From contig NZ_WNKF01000018.1 in assembly GCF_010119225.1 (NCBI RefSeq), forward strand, positions 1-64,000: a stretch of 64,000 nucleotides of DNA. The letters run 5' to 3'. A program made the position numbers and the translations under genes. Under the pieces are notes generated by a model. The model worked only from the letters and a program-made list of their open reading frames with translations, had not been told where the DNA came from and ran no database searches. Origin of the DNA: Cyclobacterium roseum. GTDB taxonomy: Bacteria > Bacteroidota > Bacteroidia > Cytophagales > Cyclobacteriaceae. This document shows, piece after piece, positions 25,769 to 35,024 of the stretch (position 1 is the first letter of the stretch; each line of letters begins with the position of its first letter).

Positions 25769-28396
25769 ATGTCACTTTCTACCAAATACGACTCCCAAAG
25801 CTCCGAATCCAAATGGTACCAATACTGGATGGATCACGGCATGTTTCATTCCGAACCGGATGATCGGGAGGCTTATTCCATTGTCATACCACCGCCGAAC
25901 GTAACCGGTGTACTCCACATGGGCCACATGCTTAACAATACCATCCAGGACATCCTGATTCGAAAAGCACGGATGGAAGGTAAAAATGCATGCTGGGTTC
26001 CCGGAACGGATCACGCTTCCATAGCTACTGAAGCCAAAGTAGTGGCGATGTTGAAAGAGAAAGGAATCGAGAAAAAATCCATCAGTAGGGAAGCTTTTTT
26101 AGACCATGCCTGGGAATGGAAAGAAAAATACGGGGGGATAATTCTGGAACAACTAAAGAAATTAGGAGCTTCCTGTGACTGGGACCGAACCCGATTCACC
26201 ATGGACCCCTCCCTGAGCGAAGCCGTTACCAATGTATTTGTAGAATTACATAAGAAAGGAAACATCTACAGGGGAATCCGAATGGTCAATTGGGATCCCA
26301 AAGGTAAAACGGCCCTTTCGGACGACGAGGTTATTTTTAAGGAAGTGCCATCCACCCTATACCATATTGCCTACAAAATTGAGGGTTCGGACGAGTCGCT
26401 GACCATTGCCACTACCCGTCCGGAAACCATCATGGCAGATGTTGCCATATGCATCCACCCGGAGGACAGCAGGTACCGCCATCTAAAAGGTAAAAAAGCA
26501 TTGATCCCTTTGATCGAGCGAGCGATTCCGATCATCGAAGATGAATACGTGGATCGTGAGTTTGGAACCGGATGTCTCAAAATTACGCCTGCACACGATA
26601 TCAACGATTATGAAATTGGCATAAAGCACAAATTAGAAGTCATTGACATTTTGAACGATGATGGAACCTTGAATGAAAAAGCCACTATTTTAATCGGAGA
26701 AGACCGTTTTGTTGCCCGAAAAAAAATAGCAAAACTTCTCAAGGAGGCCGGACAGCTGACTCAAGAGGAGGCCTATGCTTCCAACATGGGGCATTCGGAA
26801 AGAACCGATGCCGTCATCGAACCGAGGCTTTCCCTGCAATGGTTCTTGAAAATGGAAGCAATCACCCAACCGGCCCTGAAGGCGGTGATGGACGATACGA
26901 TTCAGCTTTTCCCTCCCAAGTTCAAAAACATGTATAAGAGCTGGATGGAAAATGTCCGGGACTGGTGCATTTCCCGCCAACTTTGGTGGGGCCACCGAAT
27001 TCCAGCTTATTACCTCCCCAATGGGGAGTATATTGTTGCCAATAGTACTGAAGAAGCCCTTACCCTTGCCAGGGAAAAGTTCAATGAAAAGTTTACCGAG
27101 GACGATTTGAAGCAGGACGAAGATGTACTGGACACCTGGTTTTCGTCCTGGCTGTGGCCCATTTCCGTCTTTGATCCTGATTTTTTCAAAACGGGCAAAA
27201 AAAACCGGGATCTGGCCTATTATTACCCGACTAATGACCTGGTAACTGCCCCGGAGATATTGTTTTTCTGGGTAGCCAGAATGATTATTGCCGGCTACGA
27301 GTATACCGGTGAAAAACCGTTCAAGAACGTTTATCTGACTGGAATCGTACGGGATAAGTTGGGGAGGAAAATGTCCAAATCGCTGGGCAATTCTCCGGAT
27401 CCTCTCGACCTGATAGCCACCTATGGCGCTGACGGGGTTCGGACAGGCATGTTGTTTAGCAGCCCGGCTGGCAATGACTTGCCCTTTGATGAAAAACTAG
27501 TGGAGCAGGGCAGAAACTTTTGTAATAAAATCTGGAACGCCTACAGACTGATCGAAGGGTGGGAAGTAAGCTCTAGCCCCAATCCTACAAACGAAACCGC
27601 TATCGCCTGGTTTGAAAGTAAATTTCAGCAGTCACTGGCAGAGCTCACGGACCATTTCGAAAAGTTCCGCATCTCGGATGCCCTGATGACGGTATATAAA
27701 TTGGTTTGGGATGACTTCTGCTCCTGGTACCTGGAAATGATTAAGCCTGCCTATCAGGCACCAATAGATGCTTATTCGAAAGCACGCACCGTTGCTTTTT
27801 TCGAGGATTTATTGAAAATGCTCCACCCTTTCATGCCTTTTATTACGGAAGAGCTTTGGCAGCAAATTGGAGAGCGGAAAGACGGAGACGCAATCATGCT
27901 TTCTCAATGGCCAAAAAACAGCCCCTATGACGAACAAATTGTTTCCGAGGCGCAACAAATTTTTGAAGTAATTTCGCAGATCAGAAATATTCGCGCATCG
28001 AAGGGACTCTCTCCCAAGCTGCCTTTACACCTATACATTCACACGGAAACTCAAAGCCTGTATACCCGATTTGAAGAAATCATAAAAAAATTGGCCACTA
28101 TTTCGGCAATAGATTTTGGTGATCCCGAAGGAAATGCCGTTAGCTTTGTTGTGAAGGCGGATGAGATCTACATTCCATTGGAGGAGGAAATAGATCTGGA
28201 GCAAGAAAAAGAAGACCTGATGAAAGAATTGGAATACACCAAAGGGTTTTTGAATTCCGTTTCGAAAAAGCTGGCCAACGAAAAATTTGTTTCCAACGCC
28301 CCGGAGGCCGTCGTGGAAAAAGAAAAGAAAAAAATGGCGGATGCTCAGTCGAAGATGAAAGCACTGGAGGAAAGTTTGAAAAAATTGGAAAACTAA
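25769..28396 (+). CDS. valS: Valyl-tRNA synthetase
   Basis: The 875-residue class I enzyme charges tRNA-Val. The HIGH-type motif is [15 protein letters not shown] near residue 45, and the KMSKS loop is at RKMSKSLGN near residue 535. The editing domain (CP1) lies between them, including [14 protein letters not shown]. The anticodon-binding domain follows, and the C-terminal roughly 65 residues are a Glu/Lys-rich coiled coil, the ValS tRNA-binding arm. Length is standard for the family. No T-box or other leader element is visible upstream. Confidence 0.98.
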   Translation: MSLSTKYDSQSSESKWYQYWMDHGMFHSEPDDREAYSIVIPPPNVTGVLHMGHMLNNTIQDILIRKARMEGKNACWVPGTDHASIATEAKVVAMLKEKGIEKKSISREAFLDHAWEWKEKYGGIILEQLKKLGASCDWDRTRFTMDPSLSEAVTNVFVELHKKGNIYRGIRMVNWDPKGKTALSDDEVIFKEVPSTLYHIAYKIEGSDESLTIATTRPETIMADVAICIHPEDSRYRHLKGKKALIPLIERAIPIIEDEYVDREFGTGCLKITPAHDINDYEIGIKHKLEVIDILNDDGTLNEKATILIGEDRFVARKKIAKLLKEAGQLTQEEAYASNMGHSERTDAVIEPRLSLQWFLKMEAITQPALKAVMDDTIQLFPPKFKNMYKSWMENVRDWCISRQLWWGHRIPAYYLPNGEYIVANSTEEALTLAREKFNEKFTEDDLKQDEDVLDTWFSSWLWPISVFDPDFFKTGKKNRDLAYYYPTNDLVTAPEILFFWVARMIIAGYEYTGEKPFKNVYLTGIVRDKLGRKMSKSLGNSPDPLDLIATYGADGVRTGMLFSSPAGNDLPFDEKLVEQGRNFCNKIWNAYRLIEGWEVSSSPNPTNETAIAWFESKFQQSLAELTDHFEKFRISDALMTVYKLVWDDFCSWYLEMIKPAYQAPIDAYSKARTVAFFEDLLKMLHPFMPFITEELWQQIGERKDGDAIMLSQWPKNSPYDEQIVSEAQQIFEVISQIRNIRASKGLSPKLPLHLYIHTETQSLYTRFEEIIKKLATISAIDFGDPEGNAVSFVVKADEIYIPLEEEIDLEQEKEDLMKELEYTKGFLNSVSKKLANEKFVSNAPEAVVEKEKKKMADAQSKMKALEESLKKLEN

Positions 28397-28449
28397 CCAT
28401 TGGGATGTAAAATCAAAAGAAAAGGGCATGATATGACCTGTATAATCAC

Positions 28450-28478
28450 AAAAAAAGAGCCGCTAAATGCCTGCTCTT
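28450..28478 (-). terminator. Probable terminator of ppa
   Basis: AAGAGC (28455-28460) and GCTCTT (28473-28478) can pair, with a 12-base loop. Read from the minus strand the stem is followed by a run of seven U. It lies 38 bp past the ppa stop. The stem is short, so confidence is moderate. Confidence 0.55.
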
Positions 28479-28515
28479 CAAAATAATACTTTTTAAAATA
28501 GGTGTTTTCGACTGC

Positions 28516-29061
28516 TTATTTATGCTTGATAGGTCTAATGGTTCGGTCGTAAAGGGCGATCGCATCGTTGATGATTCTCATGGCATCTTTCTTACCTAAA
28601 AAATCCTCCACCTTTACTTCTTTGTTTTCCAGCTTTTTATAATCTTCAAAAAAACGGTGCGTTTCCTTCATCAAATGGGGAGGTAACTCTGAAATATCGT
28701 CTATGTAGTTGACCGATTGGTCGTCTGCAGCTACGGCAATAATCTTATCATCGGCTTCTCCTCCGTCTACCATACGCATTACCCCTATGACTTTCGCCTT
28801 TACCAGCGTCATGGATGGAATGTCGATTTGGGAAATGATCAAGATATCCAGCGGATCGTGATCCTCGCAAAAGGTTTGGGGTATAAACCCATAATTAGCC
28901 GGATAATGAACCGCAGAAAAAAGGACCCTGTCGAGCAATAACATTCCGGATTTTTTGTCCAATTCGTATTTTCCCTTACTCCCTTTGGGAATTTCGATTA
29001 CTCCCATTACGTATTCTGGAGAATCTTCACCTATGCTGACATCATGCCAAGGATTAATCAT
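28516..29061 (-). CDS. ppa: Inorganic pyrophosphatase (family I)
   Basis: The 181-residue soluble enzyme hydrolyses pyrophosphate and so drives biosynthetic reactions, including the tRNA charging by the convergent valS gene. Family I residues are visible: [25 protein letters not shown], and the metal-binding DHDPLDILI with [13 protein letters not shown]. It is a single gene. Upstream on the minus strand there is a TTTG, 19 nt, then TAATTTG, one base short of the standard -7 box. Confidence 0.96.
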   Translation of the reverse strand: MINPWHDVSIGEDSPEYVMGVIEIPKGSKGKYELDKKSGMLLLDRVLFSAVHYPANYGFIPQTFCEDHDPLDILIISQIDIPSMTLVKAKVIGVMRMVDGGEADDKIIAVAADDQSVNYIDDISELPPHLMKETHRFFEDYKKLENKEVKVEDFLGKKDAMRIINDAIALYDRTIRPIKHK

Positions 29062-29233
29062 ATAAAAAACAATTTAATTAACATTATTGAGCATGCAAAT
29101 TAGCTCCATTTTGCCGGTCGACAAAGGAAACAGGATAAAATTTTGGGACAAGCAAAATAAAAATGGAAGCCGGTGCTTGGAAAGCCTATTTTCACCAAAA
29201 ACCCCTTTGAATTAATTTAAATGAAGATAATTG

Positions 29234-30349
29234 CTACCGATCTGCTTCAGGTGTATCTGATTCCGGGGCTCCCAGGTTGGGCAAGTCCACGCAAATCACC
29301 GTGCCCTTACCCACATCGGAGGCAAGAATGACATTTCCTTTGAGCTGCTCTACTGATTCCTTCACCATATACAATCCCAACCCAGAGCCTACATTGCGCT
29401 GCGTGGCACGATGGAACAGGTTAAACACGTCGGTTTGATGCTTTTCTTCGATTCCAATTCCATTATCGGCTACCTCCATATTCGCTTTTTTGGTGCCCGC
29501 CTTAATTTTGATTTGAATCCACCCTTTTTCACCTTCTTTTTGAAATTTATAAGCGTTACTAAAAAGGTTATTGATGATCACCCGAATTTTTGACTCGTCG
29601 GAATAGAACGACCCTTCCTGGACTACATCAAGCTTCATTTCAAGTAAACTCAAGTCCCATTTTTCTTTATATTCCGTTACCAATTGATCCAGGATGTCTT
29701 TGAAATTTATGGCTACTACTTTATTCTCGATTTTGGTAGATCGGTAAAAGTCCAGCATTTTATAAATAAAATCGTCTAGTTTAAGGGTAGCCGAGTCGAT
29801 CATTTCAAAATATTCTATAATTCCCGGTTCGAGGACTTCTGTTTTTGCCAGCTTGGAAATACCGGAAATGCTCATCAATGGACCTCTGAGTTCATGAGAA
29901 AGACTATAAACAAACTGGTTCATTTCGGAGTGCAACTTTTGCAAGCGCTCGTTTTTTTCCTTTAGCTCTTTGCGCGCAAAATAAATCTCGGCAGCATTGA
30001 TTATCGCATTTTTGATTTGTTCCAGATTCCAGGGTTTGTCAATGAATCGGTATACCTCTCCCCTATTGATGGCATCAATCACGCTGGAAATATCTGAATA
30101 GCCCGTTAGCAATATCCGAATGGGATCCGGATTGATTTCCACCAGTTTTTCAAAAAACTCCACTCCCGTCAGGCCTGGCATCCGCTGATCGGCAATGACC
30201 ACTTCAAATTCTTTGGTTCTGGCTATTTCCAGTCCTTCTTCTGCATCCAGTGCGGTATAGACTTTAAACTCCCTTCTCAATGCTGCCTTAAACGAATTCA
30301 GATTATTATCTTCATCATCAATGTACAGCACATTGATTTTTTGTTTCAT
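29234..30349 (-). CDS. Receiver-histidine kinase hybrid
   Basis: The 371-residue cytoplasmic protein has an N-terminal receiver domain (about 1-125; phosphoacceptor D54 in VVIADQRMPG, acidic pair D11/D12, conserved K in DKPW) and a C-terminal kinase. The kinase has a coiled-coil linker, an H-box (SLSHELRGPLMS), an N-box (NNLFSNAYKFQ) and G-boxes (DNGIGIEE, GSGLGLYMVKE). It has no membrane segment, so its input is probably phosphorylation of the receiver by a partner kinase. It is the last gene of a four-gene operon, six bases after the 7TMR-DISM kinase gene, which is the obvious partner. Its receiver closely resembles the stand-alone one at 34549. Confidence 0.9.
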   Translation of the reverse strand: MKQKINVLYIDDEDNNLNSFKAALRREFKVYTALDAEEGLEIARTKEFEVVIADQRMPGLTGVEFFEKLVEINPDPIRILLTGYSDISSVIDAINRGEVYRFIDKPWNLEQIKNAIINAAEIYFARKELKEKNERLQKLHSEMNQFVYSLSHELRGPLMSISGISKLAKTEVLEPGIIEYFEMIDSATLKLDDFIYKMLDFYRSTKIENKVVAINFKDILDQLVTEYKEKWDLSLLEMKLDVVQEGSFYSDESKIRVIINNLFSNAYKFQKEGEKGWIQIKIKAGTKKANMEVADNGIGIEEKHQTDVFNLFHRATQRNVGSGLGLYMVKESVEQLKGNVILASDVGKGTVICVDLPNLGAPESDTPEADR

Positions 30350-30355
30350 CAGCTG

Positions 30356-32488
30356 TTAATTTTGATCTATCGGTAAATCAATTATAAAAATAGTTCCTAC
30401 ATTTTCTTCTGAATCAACTTTTAAAGTACCCTTATGGTTTTCGATAATCGTGTACACAATAGACAAACCCAGCCCCGTTCCTTTTCCAACCGCCTTGGTT
30501 GTAAAGAAAGGTTCAAATATTTTGTCTTTCACCTGGGGGGGCATACCCGGTCCATTGTCCTGGATTTTGATGATCACCCGTTGGTTTTCGAAAGCCGTAC
30601 TGATGGTAAGTTCGGGTTCTCTTCCTTCGATGGGATGATCCATAAGGGCATGGATGGCATTACTAATAATGTTCATAAAAACCTGGTTAATTTTCCCAGC
30701 CAGGCATTCTACCATCGGAATCGACCCGTAATTTTTCGTCAATTTAATCCTCCCGGACATGTTGCTATTCAGTAGAATCAAGGTGCTGTCGATACCGTCG
30801 TGCAAATCGACTTTTTTAACATCCTGTTCATCCACTCTCGAAAACAACTTCAGCCCCCGTACGATTTCAACGGTCCGCCTGGCACCATCTTCCATGCCAT
30901 TGAGCAACTGTTCTACTTCCTCCAGCAGGTATTCGATTTCAATGTCCTCCTCCAACTCTTCTATTTCCGATTTGGTTTCTTCAGTAAACTCCTCTTTTCC
31001 TTTCTCCCGGTAAGTTTCCATTAATTCCAAGATATCTTTCAGGTCCCGTTTTAAGGGAGAAATATTGGAACTCACGAAATTAATTGGGTTATTGATTTCG
31101 TGGGCAATCCCGGCGGTTAGCTGACCTAAAGATGCCATTTTTTCCTGATTGACGAGCTGTGTTTGGGTATTCTGCAAGTTTTTTAGCGTTTTTTCCAATT
31201 CTTCGGTCCTGGATTTTACCATTTCCTCCAAATAAAGATTCTGCTCTTTAATCAGGCGCTCGTTTTCTTTCAGCGCTTCCAATTTGTCCAGCTGTTCGTG
31301 TTCTTTTTCCTTTTTTAATATATTGATTTTGTCAGCCAATGCAAAGGAAAGTAATAAGGCTTCGATTGCGGTACCTGCCAACAGCGGGAAATTAGCATAG
31401 GAACCCAAATCAATGACCCGCTGATTATGCAGGATGAATACTACCAGACCAAAAAGTAAAAAACTCCAGGCCAGCAAGAAAAAATAGGCAGACCGATACC
31501 CCTTTCTGGCTGCTATTATCCCAACGGAGAAAAAACAAATGGCCAAGACCATCCCATTAAGGTCCGTTAGGGAATAGCTCCACTGAACAAATCCAAAAAC
31601 CCTAAAGATCAGGGCTAATACGTATGATAATGGGATTAGGTAAAGAAATTTATCGTATTTGGGGACATAAACATCTGTTTTCAAAAACAATTGAATGAAA
31701 GGAATGACGAAGATGCTCGAAAGCGCTGTAAATCCAATAATACTTACCTCATACAGAAAGGCATTTTCCATCAGAAAAAAATACGAATACCCCGACAGGG
31801 AAAGTTGGGCCAGGGCGATAAAAAGAATGTAAAAACAATAAAAAAGATAAACTTTATCCTTGACAGAAAAATAAAGGATCAGATTATACAAAAATAAAGC
31901 GATCATGATCCCAAAATAGGTGCTGATGATGATCAACCGCAGGCTGTAATTTTGAAAAAAAGTAATCGAGGGGGAAATCGAAACATCAAATTCTACTGGA
32001 ACGCTGGATCTTATTTTAAAAACCAGGGTGGAATTGAGTTCTTCACCCGGAATAATTCTAAAAAACGGATTAGGGTTCTTTAAGGGATTCGTTTTTGATA
32101 ATTTGGTTCCCGAACTGATCCGGGAGGCGATTTCTCCCGAAGCATTAAATCGAAGCAATTCTACTTCCCGAAATGAGGGATTGCTGATTTCAATCACATA
32201 GAGACTGTCCTGGATTAGTCCATCTATTTGGTCTAAATCCATTTTTACGTACAAATCCTCTTCCAAAACCCCCAAATCGATGGTTTGATAGGCTTCTTTA
32301 TCAAACAATTCGCTGTCTAATGAGGAAAAAGTAAAATCCTCCTTGGTGGTGAAATAACTGAAATTTTGGAAACGCATGCCCTCATCCTGGCTAAAGACAC
32401 CCAAATAATAAATAATCGGAAGAGTAACGAACAAAATCAAAAACAAGGACAAGCCGATGCTCCTCATGTAATGGTATAAATGTTTCAT
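30356..32488 (-). CDS. 7TMR-DISM membrane sensor histidine kinase
   Basis: The 710-residue protein has an N-terminal membrane anchor and a periplasmic 7TMR-DISMED2-type beta domain (about 30-185), then seven closely spaced membrane helices (about 190-390), a coiled coil rich in Glu/Lys, and a kinase core. The H-box is AGIAHEINNPINFVSSN, and the ATP-binding domain shows MNIISNAIHAL, DNGPGMP and GKGTGLGLSIVY. Proteins of this class sense extracellular ligands, often suspected to be carbohydrates or other small molecules. It overlaps the upstream GNAT-like gene by 4 bp (ATGA), so the two are translationally coupled. The ligand may be the product of the two upstream enzymes; this is inference. 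Confidence 0.9.
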   Translation of the reverse strand: MKHLYHYMRSIGLSLFLILFVTLPIIYYLGVFSQDEGMRFQNFSYFTTKEDFTFSSLDSELFDKEAYQTIDLGVLEEDLYVKMDLDQIDGLIQDSLYVIEISNPSFREVELLRFNASGEIASRISSGTKLSKTNPLKNPNPFFRIIPGEELNSTLVFKIRSSVPVEFDVSISPSITFFQNYSLRLIIISTYFGIMIALFLYNLILYFSVKDKVYLFYCFYILFIALAQLSLSGYSYFFLMENAFLYEVSIIGFTALSSIFVIPFIQLFLKTDVYVPKYDKFLYLIPLSYVLALIFRVFGFVQWSYSLTDLNGMVLAICFFSVGIIAARKGYRSAYFFLLAWSFLLFGLVVFILHNQRVIDLGSYANFPLLAGTAIEALLLSFALADKINILKKEKEHEQLDKLEALKENERLIKEQNLYLEEMVKSRTEELEKTLKNLQNTQTQLVNQEKMASLGQLTAGIAHEINNPINFVSSNISPLKRDLKDILELMETYREKGKEEFTEETKSEIEELEEDIEIEYLLEEVEQLLNGMEDGARRTVEIVRGLKLFSRVDEQDVKKVDLHDGIDSTLILLNSNMSGRIKLTKNYGSIPMVECLAGKINQVFMNIISNAIHALMDHPIEGREPELTISTAFENQRVIIKIQDNGPGMPPQVKDKIFEPFFTTKAVGKGTGLGLSIVYTIIENHKGTLKVDSEENVGTIFIIDLPIDQN

Positions 32489-33186
32489 TTATCAGGCTTT
32501 GGTATCTGTAGTTCAAACTGCAATTCCATCTTCCCTTTCGGACCACTTTCGATCGTATTGAAATTTATTTTTTTTCTTAAATCAAAAATATAAGACCGCT
32601 CGGAATCCTGGGCATGTGAAAGCTCGTTGATATCGTTAATTTCCAACGCAGTGGCTATGAGCCCTTCTTTAGGGTAATAAAAGGAACCATTGTCTCCTAA
32701 AATGGAAATCACCTGGTACCCGACACTTTTGGAAATACTCAGGGTCACAGGCGAACTCAGTCCAAAGAGTTTTTTCAGATTCAACTGCGGAAGAATCGCA
32801 ATTCCTACTCTTACCAGGTAAATGCTACCTATACCGTATCCGGCTACCTCCCGGCTATTCCACAATCCGCAATATTCGGCTACCTCCAAATCCTTAAATT
32901 CCGAAAGGTAATCATTGATTTGAGGATCAATTTCTCTTATTGCCAGTTCAAAAGGAAGGGGAAAGTTTTCGGTTCTAAGCTGAATTCTTCCGCCACCCAA
33001 AATTCTCAAATCCTCCATGGACTCGAACAAAATCAGGTAGACATGCGGATTCAACGCCCAGGACCGATCCGCGGAAGTCACTTTCGTAATCCCATACGAC
33101 TCCAGAACTTTATGATGCCCAAATATATATTTTTCCGTGGCTTCAATGTCGTCAATAGCCCTGACTATCCTAACTCTAACCTTCAT
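32485..33186 (-). CDS. GNAT-like protein resembling autoinducer/N-acyl amino acid synthases
   Basis: The 233-residue protein is not assigned to a named family with certainty. Its central part is laid out like an acyl-homoserine-lactone synthase or N-acyl amino acid synthase. A strand VYLILFES is followed by a Gly-Gly-Arg turn (LGGGRIQLRT), then a PLPFELAI segment, an AEYCGLWNSRE strand in the place of the E-x-SRF motif, a helix GIGSIYLVRVGIAIL, and later VGYQVISILGDNGSFYYP. These match the order of elements in such enzymes, but I see no exact LuxI signature. It overlaps the ThiF gene upstream by 11 bp and the sensor kinase gene downstream by 4 bp. No signal peptide is seen. Confidence 0.55.
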   Translation of the reverse strand: MKVRVRIVRAIDDIEATEKYIFGHHKVLESYGITKVTSADRSWALNPHVYLILFESMEDLRILGGGRIQLRTENFPLPFELAIREIDPQINDYLSEFKDLEVAEYCGLWNSREVAGYGIGSIYLVRVGIAILPQLNLKKLFGLSSPVTLSISKSVGYQVISILGDNGSFYYPKEGLIATALEINDINELSHAQDSERSYIFDLRKKINFNTIESGPKGKMELQFELQIPKPDK

Positions 33187-34288
33187 TCAGATCGATTATT
33201 TGGTCCAAATCAACATAAAACCTTCCGGATGCTACGGGTAGCCCGAGTAGTATCATTCTGGCATAATGGCAACAAGCCGCTCCTCCCAAAACAACGGAGG
33301 AGGCAAGTTGAGGCCAGGAAGTTATGGATTTTCCAAGTTCCGAAAAACTGTACTGTACCCGTTGGGATAGGTTATCAAACTGCAGCAAAGCCATCATAAC
33401 GTCCTTACCTTTATCCGGAAGCTTAGCCATTAAATCGGCTTCCTTACCAAAATCGGCTAAAAGTCCATGAAAAATAGGCCTTTGCGGCTCCTTGTCGAAT
33501 CTTTCTATGTCCATCATTCCCCTGTCACTGGTATCCATTATTACCGGTATGCCCAAACTTTTTGCTTTGATTCTACTTTGGATTTTTACCGGTAAACTAT
33601 CGCATTCTTCGATCAGCAAATCTAGCTTCTTTCCTTTCCAGGTAAGGAATTCCTCCAAGTTCGCTTCAGAAATGCCATCATTAAACAGACTGACTTTCAA
33701 GTAGGGGTCTATTTCTGCAATTTCCCTGGCCACAATCCAGGACTTTTTCAGCCCCAAATTAAATAGACCTGTACGGATCCGATTCATATTACTCAAATCC
33801 AGGGTATCAAAATCAGCGATGCGCAACTCTCCAAAACATCTTTCCATCGCCAGGCAAAGCGCGACACTTTGACCTACTGACAGACCAATTACCCCAATAG
33901 ACTGCTCCTGAAGCTTTTGTTGTTCTTCTTCTGTGATTTTATACTTATTTCTGACGGTACGTAACCGGATAAAGTCTTTTTCCTCTAAAATGCGGACCAG
34001 CGTTTTTCTCCAGGGATAGTATATCCAATTACCGCTTTCCTGAGCACTATTGCCAGAAGCAGTATAAAATTCCACCTTCTTCTCCGACAACTCCTCCAGG
34101 CTCAAACTCCTTTTGGGGTTCGAAGTTTTTATCAGCTCGGTCAATTGCAGTTCAAAAGTATCAAAAAACATTACTTTACCTGTATCCTTCAGTTTTGTTA
34201 CTACTTCCTTATCCACCGGGTCTCTAGGTGATAATATTACAGGTTTCCATACATGATCTAACTCATTTTTATCAGTTGAGTCGTCCAT
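33176..34288 (-). CDS. ThiF/E1-like adenylating enzyme, Rv1355c type without nitroreductase
   Basis: The 370-residue protein opens with a segment typical of the Rv1355c family (WKPVILSPRDPVDKE, then FDTFELQLTELI) and a conserved WIYYPWRKTLVRIL. An E1-like domain starts near residue 125: ATP-binding GVIGLSVGQSVALCLA, the acidic ADFDTLDLSNMNRIR with the catalytic Arg, and IEECDSLPVKIQSR. Mycobacterial Rv1355c carries an extra C-terminal nitroreductase domain that is absent here. E1-like enzymes activate carboxylates as adenylates; the substrate is unknown. It is the first gene of the four-gene signalling operon and overlaps the GNAT-like gene by 11 bp. No sulfur-carrier or ubiquitin-like gene is near. 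Confidence 0.78.
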   Translation of the reverse strand: MDDSTDKNELDHVWKPVILSPRDPVDKEVVTKLKDTGKVMFFDTFELQLTELIKTSNPKRSLSLEELSEKKVEFYTASGNSAQESGNWIYYPWRKTLVRILEEKDFIRLRTVRNKYKITEEEQQKLQEQSIGVIGLSVGQSVALCLAMERCFGELRIADFDTLDLSNMNRIRTGLFNLGLKKSWIVAREIAEIDPYLKVSLFNDGISEANLEEFLTWKGKKLDLLIEECDSLPVKIQSRIKAKSLGIPVIMDTSDRGMMDIERFDKEPQRPIFHGLLADFGKEADLMAKLPDKGKDVMMALLQFDNLSQRVQYSFSELGKSITSWPQLASSVVLGGAACCHYARMILLGLPVASGRFYVDLDQIIDLNEG

Positions 34289-34320
34289 AATTTTATGACT
34301 AAAATAGGTGATAATATTGG

Positions 34321-34349
34321 TAAAGTTATATTTTTGTGTTCATAAACAA
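34321..34349 (-). promoter_or_regulatory. Possible promoter of the ThiF-GNAT-kinase operon
   Basis: On the minus strand TTG (34349-34347), an 18-nt spacer and TAACTTTA (34328-34321), one mismatch from TAnnTTTG. It lies 33 nt before the ThiF start within a very AT-rich 260-bp divergent intergenic region (34289-34548). Confidence 0.35.
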
Positions 34350-34548
34350 TCAAAAATACAGAATTAATTTATTATATTATTTTTTGTATTTTAGGTTTAA
34401 ATCCTTAATTTATAAAATAAACTTTTGAATATAAATAAATTACGATTAAACTAATGAATAATATTTGAAAAAGACCGTTATTTTATTTAAAATTAAAAAT
34501 CAAATTTTTATTCTTTTCAAATTTCAGGGCAATTACGATATTTAAGGC

Positions 34549-35013
34549 ATGGAAAAAGACAAGATCACGATACTCTATGTAGATGACGAAGTAAATAACC
34601 TTAAGGCGTTTAAGGCTACTTTTAGGAGGGATTATAAGATTTATCTGGCAGAATCAGCTGATGAGGGGAGGGATATTTTATTACAGCAGGACATTGATAT
34701 TATTATTACCGACCAACGCATGCCTAAAGAAAACGGGGTAGATTTTTTGGAATCCATCATCCCCATGCACCCCGATCCCATGCGGATTTTACTCACCGGC
34801 TACACCGATATTCAGGCAGTTATTGATGCGATCAATAAAGGTAAAGTCTACCACTACCTGACCAAACCCTGGGAAGAGGATTATTTGCGTACCGTGGTGA
34901 AAAATGCATTTGAGGTTTACTCCCTGAGACGGGAAAACAAACAGCTTACCGATAGTTTGCTCAAGGCCAATGACCAATTAGAATTTCTTCTTCGACAGAA
35001 CCTACTCTCTTAA
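34549..35013 (+). CDS. Stand-alone response regulator receiver protein
   Basis: The 154-residue protein has a receiver domain (phosphoacceptor D55 in IIITDQRMP, acidic D12/D13, conserved K in TKPW) and a C-terminal helix or coiled coil (RRENKQLTDSLLKANDQLEFLL) but no DNA-binding or enzymatic output. By hand alignment about 55 of 106 receiver positions are identical to the receiver of the hybrid kinase at 29234, including the whole PDPxRILLTGY stretch. It is divergent from the four-gene operon and most likely belongs to the same phosphorelay, as a phosphate sink or a protein-interaction output. Confidence 0.9.
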   Translation: MEKDKITILYVDDEVNNLKAFKATFRRDYKIYLAESADEGRDILLQQDIDIIITDQRMPKENGVDFLESIIPMHPDPMRILLTGYTDIQAVIDAINKGKVYHYLTKPWEEDYLRTVVKNAFEVYSLRRENKQLTDSLLKANDQLEFLLRQNLLS

Positions 35014-35024
35014 GGCTGTCAGTA

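Noticed and set aside
29062-29233. Search for a terminator of the kinase operon in this gap
   Set aside because: Only an AAGC/GCTT 4-bp stem was seen near 29167; too small to support.
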